Part shown: one piece after another, positions 1 to 4,614 of the stretch | Numbering within the stretch: the first letter of the stretch is position 1 | Layout of the letters: the number at the start of each line of letters is the position of its first letter | Source of the DNA: Chloroflexota bacterium | GTDB taxonomy: Bacteria > Chloroflexota > Anaerolineae > Anaerolineales > JACQED01 | Assembly: GCA_016200785.1 (NCBI GenBank) | Contig: JACQED010000526.1 | Coordinates: 1-6,171 of the forward strand | Direction: 5' to 3' | DNA: 6,171 nt | Made by a program: the position numbers and the translations under genes | Notes under the pieces: generated by a model | The model's input: only the letters and a program-made list of their open reading frames with translations | Database searches by the model: none | What the model was told of the DNA's origin: nothing

Positions 1-48
1 GCGGAGAAGGTGAAGACGGAGGGGCCAGAGCAGAAAGAGTTGATGTGA
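1..48 (+). CDS. Possible C-terminal end of an upstream gene (partial)
   Basis: Frame 1 is open from the left edge and ends at TGA 46-48, giving a short charged tail that finishes EGPEQKELM. The stop overlaps the GTG of the next reading frame as GTGA (45-48), an arrangement typical of translationally coupled genes in one operon. That geometry is the main support. No domain is visible in 15 residues, so the product cannot be named. The frame of the following gene is also open to the left edge, so this could be chance. Confidence 0.35.
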   Translation, partial: AEKVKTEGPEQKELM

Positions 49-208
49 AATATGGCTTCGTCCTGCCTCACGGCGACGCGCGCACTGCCGCCGATCTTGC
101 ATATGAAGTGGAGCAGGCCGGTTGGGATGGCTTCTTCGTCTGGGAGCCGGTATGGGGAGTTGACGCCTGGGTGTCGCTGACCGCCGCCGCCATGCGAACC
201 GAACGCAC
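45..208 (+). pseudogene. N-terminal fragment of an LLM-class (luciferase-like) oxidoreductase
   Basis: From GTG 45 the translation starts MKYGFVLPHGDARTAADLA and continues through AGWDGFFVWEPVWGVDAWV to AAMRTER. This is the first beta strand and helix of the luciferase-like TIM barrel of LLM-class, usually F420-dependent, oxidoreductases, which act on a cytosolic hydride-transfer substrate that cannot be guessed here. Family members are about 280-330 residues. Here similarity stops after roughly 54 residues: the expected RLGTML-type strand is absent and the frame continues as unrelated sequence to TGA 282-284. Nearly all of the barrel is missing, so no activity is expected. GTG 45 is chosen because family proteins begin almost exactly at this KYGF motif; a weak purine stretch (GAAAGAG, 33-39) lies 5 nt upstream. 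It may have been in an operon with the preceding frame. Family assignment is fairly safe; the cause of truncation is inferred. Confidence 0.72.
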
Positions 209-550
209 GCCTGCACGCTTGAAGCGAACCGCATCGGTCAGTTCAAGGCACGCGCCTATGAGAACATGGCGGGCGTCGCCATGACCAATTATGCCGCGCC
301 GCAAGAGAACGGGCACTCGGTGGCTTTCGACGGAATCGCATTTGATGAACGTGGCAATTCAAGGGATACTCTCGTGGTCGAAGCGGGACAACGCGAAGGG
401 ATCTATTTGGCGGAATTCGATATGGATAAGCTCAGGGCGTATCGAAAACGCGAAGTGTGGGGCAACGCATTCAGAAAACCGGGCCGGTATGAACTTGTGA
501 CTTCCGTTGAGGTAAACTACCCGTTCATCCGCGAGAGCGCCAAACGATGA
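207..550 (+). pseudogene. C-terminal fragment of a nitrilase-superfamily carbon-nitrogen hydrolase
   Basis: In a different frame from the preceding fragment, codons from about 209 read ACTLEANRIGQFKARAYENM, then NGHSVAFDGIAFDERG, then REGIYLAEFDMDKLRAYRKR, ending at TGA 548-550. These match the C-terminal third of the nitrilase/carbon-nitrogen hydrolase fold: the RARAxEN helix, the G-x-S-xxx-D strand, and the final E-G-xxxAE-xDxxxLxxxR element. Enzymes of this superfamily are around 260-320 residues and use a Glu-Lys-Cys triad. That triad lies in the missing N-terminal part, so the piece cannot be catalytic. Only about 113 codons remain. An internal ATG at 266 could start a 94-residue peptide, but it has no convincing ribosome binding site. 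The 5' boundary coincides with the end of the LLM-like sequence, within a few bases. Confidence 0.7.
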
Positions 551-586
551 TACCAGCTGTGACTCTGCTGAAAAGCCCAGATTTGA

Positions 587-676
587 ACCGCGAAGCCGCC
601 ACCCCGCAAAAGCAGGCGGGGCAGGCGAGCGCGAAGTTTTCACGTGCTTTCTTCGCGCCCTTCGCGCCTTCGCGGT
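587..676. repeat. Dispersed intergenic inverted-repeat element, CTTCGCG type
   Basis: Perfect 9-bp terminal inverted repeats, ACCGCGAAG (587-595) and CTTCGCGGT (668-676), bound a 90-bp element. The right arm is a short tandem array of TTCGCG-based 8-9-mers (652-660, 661-668, 669-677). A second nested hairpin, CCCCGC (602-607) with GCGGGG (616-621) and an 8-nt loop, lies inside. The layout resembles the AACCACGAAG/CTTCGTGGTT intergenic repeats seen in many environmental bacterial genomes, and a diverged relative occurs here at 4514-4588. The element lies between the nitrilase remnant and the DUF2461 gene and may form RNA structure just upstream of it. Its mechanism of spread is unknown to me. 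Confidence 0.65.
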
Positions 677-715
677 GAAAAAGGCTTTTTGCAGTGGAGC
701 CATCCGTAGAAACCA

Positions 716-723
716 AAGGGAGA
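716..723 (+). promoter_or_regulatory. Ribosome binding site fixing the DUF2461 start
   Basis: AAGGGAGA lies 5 nt before ATG 729. The reading frame is open further upstream to an ATG at 675, but that ATG sits inside the inverted repeat and lacks a Shine-Dalgarno sequence, so this site selects 729 as the start. Confidence 0.7.
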
Positions 724-728
724 CGGCC

Positions 729-1394
729 ATGAAAACGTCCATCAACCTGAAGCCGACGCTCGCTTTCTTGGGCGACCTTGAACGGAACAACAACAAGGCC
801 TGGTTCGACAAGAATCGCGCGCGCTACGAGGAGGCCAGAGGCCGCTATGAGGATTTCATTCAAGCCCTGATCGTAGAGATCGGAGCGTTCGAGAATCTGA
901 CGGGCGTGACGCCCAAAGATTGCATCTTCAGAATCAATCGCGACATCCGTTTCTCGAAAGACAAGTCGCCGTACAAGACGCACATGGCCGCCGCGATCGC
1001 GCCGGGCGGGCGAAAGTCGAGCCACCTGGGTTACTACCTGCACGTCGGGCCGCGCAATCAGTCTATGCTGGGCGGCGGAGTCCACATGCCAGAGCCTGAC
1101 CAGTTGGCCAAGTGGCGGGAGGCAGTTGACCGCGACGCGGCCAGACTGAAGAAAATCCTCGGCAACAAGGATTTCATCCGCTATTATGGCGCGCTCGAAG
1201 GCGAAAGACTCAAGACCGCGCCCAAAGGTTTCCCTCCCGAGCATCCGGAGATCGGGTTGCTCAGGCTCAAACAGTTCGCCGCGATGCACGCCTTGACAGA
1301 CAAAGTGGTGCTGTCGCCCGACGTCGTGACGAACGCAGTCAAAGCCTTCAAGGCGCTGAAGCCGTTTCTCGATTACCTCAATTCCATTCTGTGA
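729..1394 (+). CDS. DUF2461 / TIGR02453 family protein
   Basis: This 221-residue protein is of the usual length for the DUF2461 (TIGR02453) family, whose biochemical role is unknown. Visible family hallmarks are the N-terminal LAFLGDLERNNNKAWFDKN block (residues 11-29), the charged core FRINRDIRFSKDKSPYKTH (67-85), the APGGRKSSHLGYYLHV strand pair (91-106), and GGGVHMPEPDQL (116-126). No signal peptide or membrane segment is seen, so it should be cytosolic. The start at 729 is preferred over an in-frame ATG 54 bp upstream because it has AAGGGAGA in front and begins where family proteins begin; the extra 18 residues would be repeat-derived. It is the first of three small same-strand genes, with only 13 bp to the next, which suggests one transcript. 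I see no convincing promoter in 551-728. Confidence 0.9.
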   Translation: MKTSINLKPTLAFLGDLERNNNKAWFDKNRARYEEARGRYEDFIQALIVEIGAFENLTGVTPKDCIFRINRDIRFSKDKSPYKTHMAAAIAPGGRKSSHLGYYLHVGPRNQSMLGGGVHMPEPDQLAKWREAVDRDAARLKKILGNKDFIRYYGALEGERLKTAPKGFPPEHPEIGLLRLKQFAAMHALTDKVVLSPDVVTNAVKAFKALKPFLDYLNSIL

Positions 1395-1407
1395 GGAGTG
1401 CCCGGCC

Positions 1408-1608
1408 ATGTGCAGAAGCATAAAGACGCTTCGCCGCCCCGGCGAGGCCCCGACCGACGACGAGCTGCAGGCAGCCGCTTTGCAGTTTGTCCGCAAAGTC
1501 AGCGGATACCGCGTTCCATCGAAGGCGAATCAAGAAGCATTCAATCAGGCTGTCAAAGAGATCGCGGCCACCACACGGATCTTGCTCGACGACCTTGTGA
1601 CCAAGTGA
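1408..1608 (+). CDS. DUF2277 family small protein
   Basis: This 66-residue protein has the near-invariant opening of DUF2277, MCRSIKTLRRPGEAPTDDEL (residues 1-20), then the AALQFVRKVSGYRVPS block (about 23-38) and a helical C-terminus rich in Ala and Asp/Glu. Full length is normal for the family. The function is unknown; a Cys directly after the initiator Met is conserved and may be a ligand or modification site, which is inference. GAGGAG (1393-1398) lies 9 nt before ATG 1408 and overlaps the stop region of the DUF2461 gene, indicating coupled expression. It is likely cytosolic, with no membrane segment. Confidence 0.92.
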   Translation: MCRSIKTLRRPGEAPTDDELQAAALQFVRKVSGYRVPSKANQEAFNQAVKEIAATTRILLDDLVTK

Positions 1609-1639
1609 GGCCGGGCCGCGACAAGTTCGGGGAACTCCC

Positions 1640-2023
1640 ATGCCAAACAAGACCGTCGCCCAAAAATTGTTGATCAAAGAAGGTTACACCCTTCTCTTCG
1701 TCAACCCACCCCAGGGCTACAAAGCCCGGCTCGGCAGCCTGCCAAAGAACGTCAAGGTGCTGACCGAGCCGACCGGGCCGGCTGATCTGATTCAAGTGTT
1801 CGTGGACACCCGGAAGGATCTCGAAGCGCAGTTGCAAAGGCTGAAACCGGCGCTCAAGCCGAAGGGTCTGCTGTGGGTCACGTATCACAAGGGCACGTCG
1901 AAAATCAAGACGGACATCAACCGCGACAGCATCGCCGCCTATGCCCCGTCGGTCGGGATGGAGGGAGTTGCGCTGATTTCGATCGACGACGATTGGTCGG
2001 CAATACGGCTGAAGATCGTCTGA
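1640..2023 (+). CDS. DUF3052-like protein
   Basis: This 127-residue protein begins MPNKTVAQKLLIKEGYTLLF and has a compact alpha/beta pattern: a first strand with VNPPQGY (about 22-28), a LIQVFVDTRKDLE segment (about 55-67), a GLLWVTYHKGTSKIKTDINR block (about 91-110), and a C-terminal DDDWSAIRLKIV strand (116-127). The KxxS..KTDxNRD motif and terminal DDxWSAxR match DUF3052-type proteins. The overall shape recalls the C-terminal half of a Rossmann-like methyltransferase without the cofactor-binding glycines, but no function is established. GGGGAA (1629-1634) precedes ATG 1640 at 5 nt. It follows the DUF2277 gene by 31 bp on the same strand and is probably the last gene of that transcript, since a strong separate promoter begins right after its stop. 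Confidence 0.8.
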   Translation: MPNKTVAQKLLIKEGYTLLFVNPPQGYKARLGSLPKNVKVLTEPTGPADLIQVFVDTRKDLEAQLQRLKPALKPKGLLWVTYHKGTSKIKTDINRDSIAAYAPSVGMEGVALISIDDDWSAIRLKIV

Positions 2024-2034
2024 TCGAACAACCC

Positions 2035-2063
2035 TTGTCAGACCACGGGCAGGCGAGTATAAT
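2035..2063 (+). promoter_or_regulatory. Near-consensus sigma-70 promoter for the FmdB gene
   Basis: TTGTCA (-35, 2035-2040) and TATAAT (-10, 2058-2063) are separated by exactly 17 bp, which is 5/6 and 6/6 to the housekeeping consensus. Transcription should start around 2070-2072, giving a leader of about 62 nt with a GGGAGAGG ribosome binding site (2119-2126) 7 nt before ATG 2134. It begins 11 bp after the DUF3052-like stop, so it separates the FmdB gene from the upstream run. Confidence 0.82.
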
Positions 2064-2133
2064 CCCGGCTCAATAACGAGTTCGATCCCGGCATCGAGCC
2101 TGCCGCCGGGGTTGTTGTGGGAGAGGTATTGGA

Positions 2134-2448
2134 ATGCCCGTCTACGCTTATCAGTGCGACAATTGCGGAGTACAGTTCGAGCGGACTCAGAAGTTCACCG
2201 ATCCGCCGGTGACCCGTTGCCCTGAGTGCCGAAAGAAGACTGTCCGTAAACTGCTGGCGTCGCCGAGCATTGTCTTCAAAGGTTCAGGTTGGTACGCCAC
2301 CGATCATCGCTCGCCCTCGGGCCAAAGCCGGATTGGCAAGAAAGATGAGGCTAAGTCGGGCGAGAAGTCCGGGGAAACGACCGAGGCGAAGACAGATTCC
2401 AAGAGCGAGAGCCAGCCGAGCAAATCCAGCGGCGCGGATGGTGACTGA
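2134..2448 (+). CDS. FmdB-family zinc-ribbon protein
   Basis: This 104-residue protein opens MPVYAYQCDNCGVQFE, the signature of the FmdB putative regulatory domain. Four zinc ligands form a C8-x2-C11 and C29-x2-C32 ribbon, followed by RKLLASPSIVFKGSGWYATD (residues 38-57), the conserved beta segment ending the domain. Residues from about 68 on are a low-complexity Lys/Glu/Ser/Asp tail predicted to be disordered; such tails are common in this family. The founding member was linked to a formamidase/amidase operon, but the role of most homologues is unknown; a small nucleic-acid or protein-binding zinc module is a reasonable inference. It is monocistronic: its own promoter lies 70 bp upstream and an intrinsic terminator follows 33 bp downstream. 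Confidence 0.93.
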   Translation: MPVYAYQCDNCGVQFERTQKFTDPPVTRCPECRKKTVRKLLASPSIVFKGSGWYATDHRSPSGQSRIGKKDEAKSGEKSGETTEAKTDSKSESQPSKSSGADGD

Positions 2449-2481
2449 TCGCCGCCGATTGCCACGGCCCACAGAGACAAA

Positions 2482-2517
2482 CACAGGGCGACTCGCCTGA
2501 GTCGCCCTGTGCTTTTT
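2482..2517 (+). terminator. Intrinsic terminator after the FmdB gene, possibly bidirectional
   Basis: A perfect 13-bp stem (2482-2494 with 2499-2511; CACAGGGCGACTC pairing GAGTCGCCCTGTG) closes a GCCT tetraloop and is followed by C and five T residues (2513-2517). On the minus strand the same stem is followed by TTTGTCT, so it may also stop the convergent operon that ends at 2589. It is the strongest terminator in the window. Confidence 0.9.
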
Positions 2518-2588
2518 GCGAAGGACGCGGCTGCTGAGGCCGATTCACGCGCCACTTGCAGCGCAGGCCCAAGTGTCAGCGTCCCATA

Positions 2589-2894
2589 CTACAACAACTG
2601 AAACCTGCCGGTTGCCGGCACGACTTTCTGCTTGAAGTTGGTGACAAAGCTGAGCAGTTTGTCGCGCAGGATTTGCCACTCGTCGCCGTCGAGGATTTTC
2701 TGCATCGTCGGCAGATCTTCGGTGATGCCGCCGGTGAGTATCTGTGGGCATTCGCCGTAGATCGTGTAATAAGCCTCGGTCGGCTGGATGCCGATGTGCT
2801 GAAGTCCCGGCGCGAACTCGCGCACTACGAACTCAAAGTACTCCTGCTCACGTCCCGGCTTGATATCCCAACTCATGAGCAGTTTGACCGTCAT
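2589..2894 (-). CDS. Small conserved protein, probable dimeric alpha/beta-barrel (NIPSNAP/ABM-like)
   Basis: This 101-residue protein starts MTVKLLMSWDIKPGREQEYF and has the outline of a ferredoxin-like dimeric alpha/beta barrel: a first strand KLLMSWDI, a GREQEYFEFVVREFAPGL helix (about 14-31), a strand around TEAYYTIYG (39-47), a short strand before the LPTMQKILDGDEWQILRDKL helices (61-80), and a final strand. I recognise no catalytic motif, and the fold call is inference from this pattern, not a motif match. It has no signal or membrane segment. It lies 6 bp after the stop of the MBL-fold gene and its weak binding site (GGGG, 2904-2907) lies just inside the intergenic junction, so the two are co-transcribed and likely coupled. 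A monooxygenase-like or binding role alongside the hydrolase is possible but unproven. Confidence 0.75.
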   Translation of the reverse strand: MTVKLLMSWDIKPGREQEYFEFVVREFAPGLQHIGIQPTEAYYTIYGECPQILTGGITEDLPTMQKILDGDEWQILRDKLLSFVTNFKQKVVPATGRFQLL

Positions 2895-2900
2895 ACGATT

Positions 2901-3557
2901 CTACCCCTGTCCTCTGTAGTTTAGCGCGACGACCTGCGTTTCCTCTGGCAACTGACTCTTTGTCACCTTCAGCGCGTCCTCAGGCTTGAGATTGCCCAGG
3001 CCCATCTCTTTCAGAAACTTGCTGAGCGGATCAAGCTTGAGCGAGGTCTCGGGCGTTTTGTAATGCATCGGCACGACAATAGACGGCTCGATCAAGCTGA
3101 TGACTTCGGCGGCCTGCGCCGCGTTCAGCCCGCCGCCGCCGCCCACCGGCACGAGCGCCACGTTCACCGTGCCGAGGTCTTCAATCTGCGCTTGAGTGGG
3201 AACGTGATCCAGATCGCCCAGATGGCACACCGTCAGGCCGTCGAAGTCGAAAAGGTACAGCGTGTTCGGTTGGCTTCCCTCGCTGTCCTTCTTTTTCTTT
3301 CCGTCGGGCCGCGCGGTGGCGATGCCGGTGATGAACACGCCGCCGATCTCGTACTCGCCCGGGCCGAGGATAGGCCGCGCGCCCTTGACGGCAGCGGTAT
3401 TATTATGCCCCGGCGCGTCGTGACTCACGGTGACGATATCGGCTTTGATCTTCGGCACCGGATAGCCCACGCTGTCGTCAAACGGGTCGGTGGTGATCGT
3501 TGCGTATCCGCGTTCACTCAAACGAAAGCACGAGTGACCGTACCAGGTTATCTCCAT
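2901..3557 (-). CDS. UlaG-like MBL-fold metallo-hydrolase (Lactamase_B_3 type) with an atypical metal motif
   Basis: This 218-residue protein has the beta-lactamase-fold layout of UlaG-like hydrolases: MEITWYGHSCFRLSERG (1-17), TTDPFDD (22-28), the motif-II region ADIVTVSHDAPGHNN (39-53), GPGEYEIGGVFITGI (65-79), CHLGDLDH (111-118), ALVPVGGGGGLNAAQAAEVI (134-153) and VVPMHYKT (161-168). The expected HxHxDH metal motif reads H46-D-A48-P-G50-H51, so the second His and the Asp are replaced; H112, D115 and H165 remain as candidate ligands. Catalysis by the usual two-metal mechanism is therefore uncertain. A Lys-rich loop (KKKKDSEG, 87-94) is inserted before the strand NTLYLFDF. It should be cytosolic. 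GGAGG (3565-3569 on the minus strand) precedes ATG 3557 at 7 nt, confirming the start. It is the first gene of a two-gene operon and its substrate is unknown. Confidence 0.88.
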   Translation of the reverse strand: MEITWYGHSCFRLSERGYATITTDPFDDSVGYPVPKIKADIVTVSHDAPGHNNTAAVKGARPILGPGEYEIGGVFITGIATARPDGKKKKDSEGSQPNTLYLFDFDGLTVCHLGDLDHVPTQAQIEDLGTVNVALVPVGGGGGLNAAQAAEVISLIEPSIVVPMHYKTPETSLKLDPLSKFLKEMGLGNLKPEDALKVTKSQLPEETQVVALNYRGQG

Positions 3558-3564
3558 CCAAAAG

Positions 3565-3569
3565 CCTCC
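3565..3569 (-). promoter_or_regulatory. Shine-Dalgarno site of the MBL-fold gene
   Basis: GGAGG on the minus strand lies 7 nt before the ATG at 3557-3555, near-ideal spacing that fixes the start and contrasts with the divergent gene, which has none. Confidence 0.8.
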
Positions 3570-3578
3570 AACGCGCCG

Positions 3579-3609
3579 ATTATACTCGATCAGACGAACT
3601 TCGCCACAA
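3579..3609 (-). promoter_or_regulatory. Promoter of the MBL-fold operon (minus strand)
   Basis: Read on the minus strand, a perfect TATAAT (-10) occupies 3584-3579. The best -35 candidate is TTGTGG (3609-3604), 19 bp upstream, which is weak in both sequence and spacing. The start would be near 3572, leaving a leader of about 15 nt that holds only the GGAGG site. The 11-mer CGAGTATAATC around this -10 is identical to that of the FmdB promoter. Confidence 0.62.
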
Positions 3610-3618
3610 TGCTATAAT
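3610..3618 (+). promoter_or_regulatory. Extended -10 element giving a probably leaderless transcript
   Basis: TGCTATAAT is a full extended -10 (TG-N-TATAAT) whose last base lies 7 nt before ATG 3626. Transcription from it should start at or within a base or two of the ATG. No -35 and no Shine-Dalgarno sequence are visible, which fits an extended -10 promoter and leaderless translation. It lies back to back with the minus-strand promoter. Confidence 0.62.
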
Positions 3619-3625
3619 TCGCACG

Positions 3626-4561
3626 ATGCCCCACTCGCTGGCCGGCCCTTTCGCCCGCTTTCAGCCGTTCGTCGCCGGCGGCGGAACCCTCGATCTGCGC
3701 GCCGCGACTCTGCGATTGACAATCCCGCCGACCGGCGCGCGCCGCTACGCCGACGCGCAAATTGACGATTACCACAGCCTGCGCCGCTCGCGCTTCCCGT
3801 GGCGGCCCCCGCTTCGAATGAGCGTCAGGGCGCGCATGTCCCACGAGTCGTCACCCCGTCACCTTGCGGAGCACCCCGAGCGAAGCGAGCGGGCGTCATT
3901 CGTCACCCGTCACTCGTTGCAGGGAACTGCCGGCTTCGGCTTCTGGAACGATCCTTTCACGCTGACCGGCGGCGGAGTCGTCGCCGCGCCGAACGTCGTC
4001 TGGTTCTTCTACGCCTCGCCGCCGTCGAACATGGCGCTGGTGGAGGGCGTGCCGGGCTGGGGCTGGAAAGCGGCGGTGATCAACAGCTCGCGCGTGCCCG
4101 GAATCATCCTTGCCCCGGCAGCGCTGATCGCCGCGCTGCTGACGAAAGTCCCCGGCCTCGGCCGGCGCGTCATCGCCGCTGCGCGCCGCGCGATGCGCGT
4201 CAGCGAAGCGATCCTTCCACAGTCCATGACCGAGTGGCACACTTACGAATTGGAATGGCGCGAACGGGAGGCAATCTTCTGGGTGGACGGCGTCGAGACG
4301 TTGCGCGCCCCCGATCCGCCGCGCGGCCCGCTCGGCTTCGTCGCGTGGGTGGACAATCAATATGCCATCGCCACGCCGCAGGGTCGGTTTGGCTTTGGCA
4401 TGGTGGAGACGACCGAGCCGCAGTGGATAGAATTGGAGAGCGTAAGCACTCTTCGCGTCACTCCCGATGGAGTCAAGCAAAATTCAGGTATACTTGAGCT
4501 GGTAGAGGCATCAAACCACGAGGACACGAAGGCACGAAGACCACAAAGGAAAACTTCGTGA
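3626..4561 (+). CDS. ConA-like lectin/glucanase-type hypothetical protein with in-frame repeat insertion
   Basis: This 311-residue protein of unknown function resembles concanavalin A-like lectin/glucanase or family-16-type beta-sandwich proteins: LDLRAATLRLTIPP (22-35), GTAGFGFWNDPFT (100-112), the late strand MTEWHTYELEWREREAIFWV (201-220) followed by DGVETLRAPD (221-230), GPLGFVAWVDNQYA (234-247) and QWIELESV (266-273). The phrase pattern WHxYELxW...FxVDG is typical of the fold; no glycosidase catalytic motif is obvious. No signal peptide is seen; a hydrophobic stretch at 157-172 (VPGIILAPAALIAALL) may be membrane-associating. ATG 3626 is chosen over an upstream in-frame ATG (3500) because the latter lies inside the divergent gene and an extended -10 ends 7 nt before 3626. 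Residues 73-97 are encoded by an inserted repeat and roughly the last 15 by another. Both may be dispensable or disruptive. Confidence 0.72.
   Translation: MPHSLAGPFARFQPFVAGGGTLDLRAATLRLTIPPTGARRYADAQIDDYHSLRRSRFPWRPPLRMSVRARMSHESSPRHLAEHPERSERASFVTRHSLQGTAGFGFWNDPFTLTGGGVVAAPNVVWFFYASPPSNMALVEGVPGWGWKAAVINSSRVPGIILAPAALIAALLTKVPGLGRRVIAAARRAMRVSEAILPQSMTEWHTYELEWREREAIFWVDGVETLRAPDPPRGPLGFVAWVDNQYAIATPQGRFGFGMVETTEPQWIELESVSTLRVTPDGVKQNSGILELVEASNHEDTKARRPQRKTS
3842..3917. repeat. 75-bp dispersed repeat (HPERSE type) inserted in frame in a gene
   Basis: This block encodes HESSPRHLAEHPERSERASF and then VTRHS, residues 73-97 of the ConA-like protein. It contains the C-C-C-C-GAGCGAAGCGAGC-GGG core that resembles the intergenic repeat translated as HPERSE in many bacteria. 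Short terminal inverted repeats ACGAGT (3843-3848) and ACTCGT (3912-3917) bound it. Just inside are near-identical direct copies of TCGTCACCCCGTCAC (3848-3862) and TCGTCACCCGTCAC (3900-3913). The length is 25 codons, so the reading frame survives. It lies between a strand ending VRARMS and the LQGTAGFGFWNDPF strand. Confidence 0.68.
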
Positions 4562-4588
4562 ACTTGGTGTTTTGGTGACCTTGTGGTT
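4514..4588. repeat. Imperfect long inverted repeat (CACGAAG type) at a gene 3' end
   Basis: The left arm begins AACCAC (4514-4519) and is built of CACGAAG-like 8-mers through 4548. The right arm ends GTGGTT (4583-4588) and is an imperfect reverse complement of it, with roughly three quarters of positions pairing by eye. The left arm is translated as NHEDTKARRPQRK, a peptide often seen where this repeat type is read through, and supplies the C-terminus of the ConA-like protein; the stop TGA is at 4559-4561 within the element. It separates that gene from the L,D-transpeptidase and could act as an RNA hairpin between them. It is a diverged relative of the 587-676 element. Confidence 0.68.
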
Positions 4589-4614
4589 GGTGGCTGTGCA
4601 GGCACGCGGTTTAG

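Noticed and set aside
652..677. Short tandem TTCGCG units as a CRISPR-like array
   Set aside because: The units are 8-9 bp and contiguous without spacers; they are part of an inverted-repeat element.
525..1496. Long minus-strand open frame (323 codons)
   Set aside because: It is antisense to the DUF2461 gene, whose family motifs are clear on the + strand, and its C-terminal part is translated repeat (HREGAKGAK type).
2087..2110. Hairpin CCCGGC/GCCGGG in the FmdB leader as a riboswitch or attenuator
   Set aside because: The stem is only 6 bp with a 12-nt loop, no conserved riboswitch core is visible and the ribosome binding site at 2119-2126 is not sequestered.
3500..3625. Upstream extension of the ConA-like protein to ATG 3500
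   Set aside because: It would overlap the 5' end of the divergent MBL-fold gene and pass through both promoters; the extra residues are low quality and ATG 3626 has a matching promoter.
3896..4480. Minus-strand open frame of 194 codons opposite the ConA-like gene
   Set aside because: It is an arginine/alanine-rich shadow typical of GC-rich antisense frames, with no ribosome binding site or recognisable domain.
4489..4494. TATACT as a possible -10 for the L,D-transpeptidase
   Set aside because: No acceptable -35 or TGN extension accompanies it, and it would give a leader of over 110 nt containing the repeat hairpin. It could be real but is not supported well enough to list.
3799..4497. A + strand frame of 232 codons overlapping the ConA-like gene
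   Set aside because: Its composition (runs of R, A and P) is that of a frame-shifted reading of the real gene; the ConA-like frame carries the coherent fold motifs.
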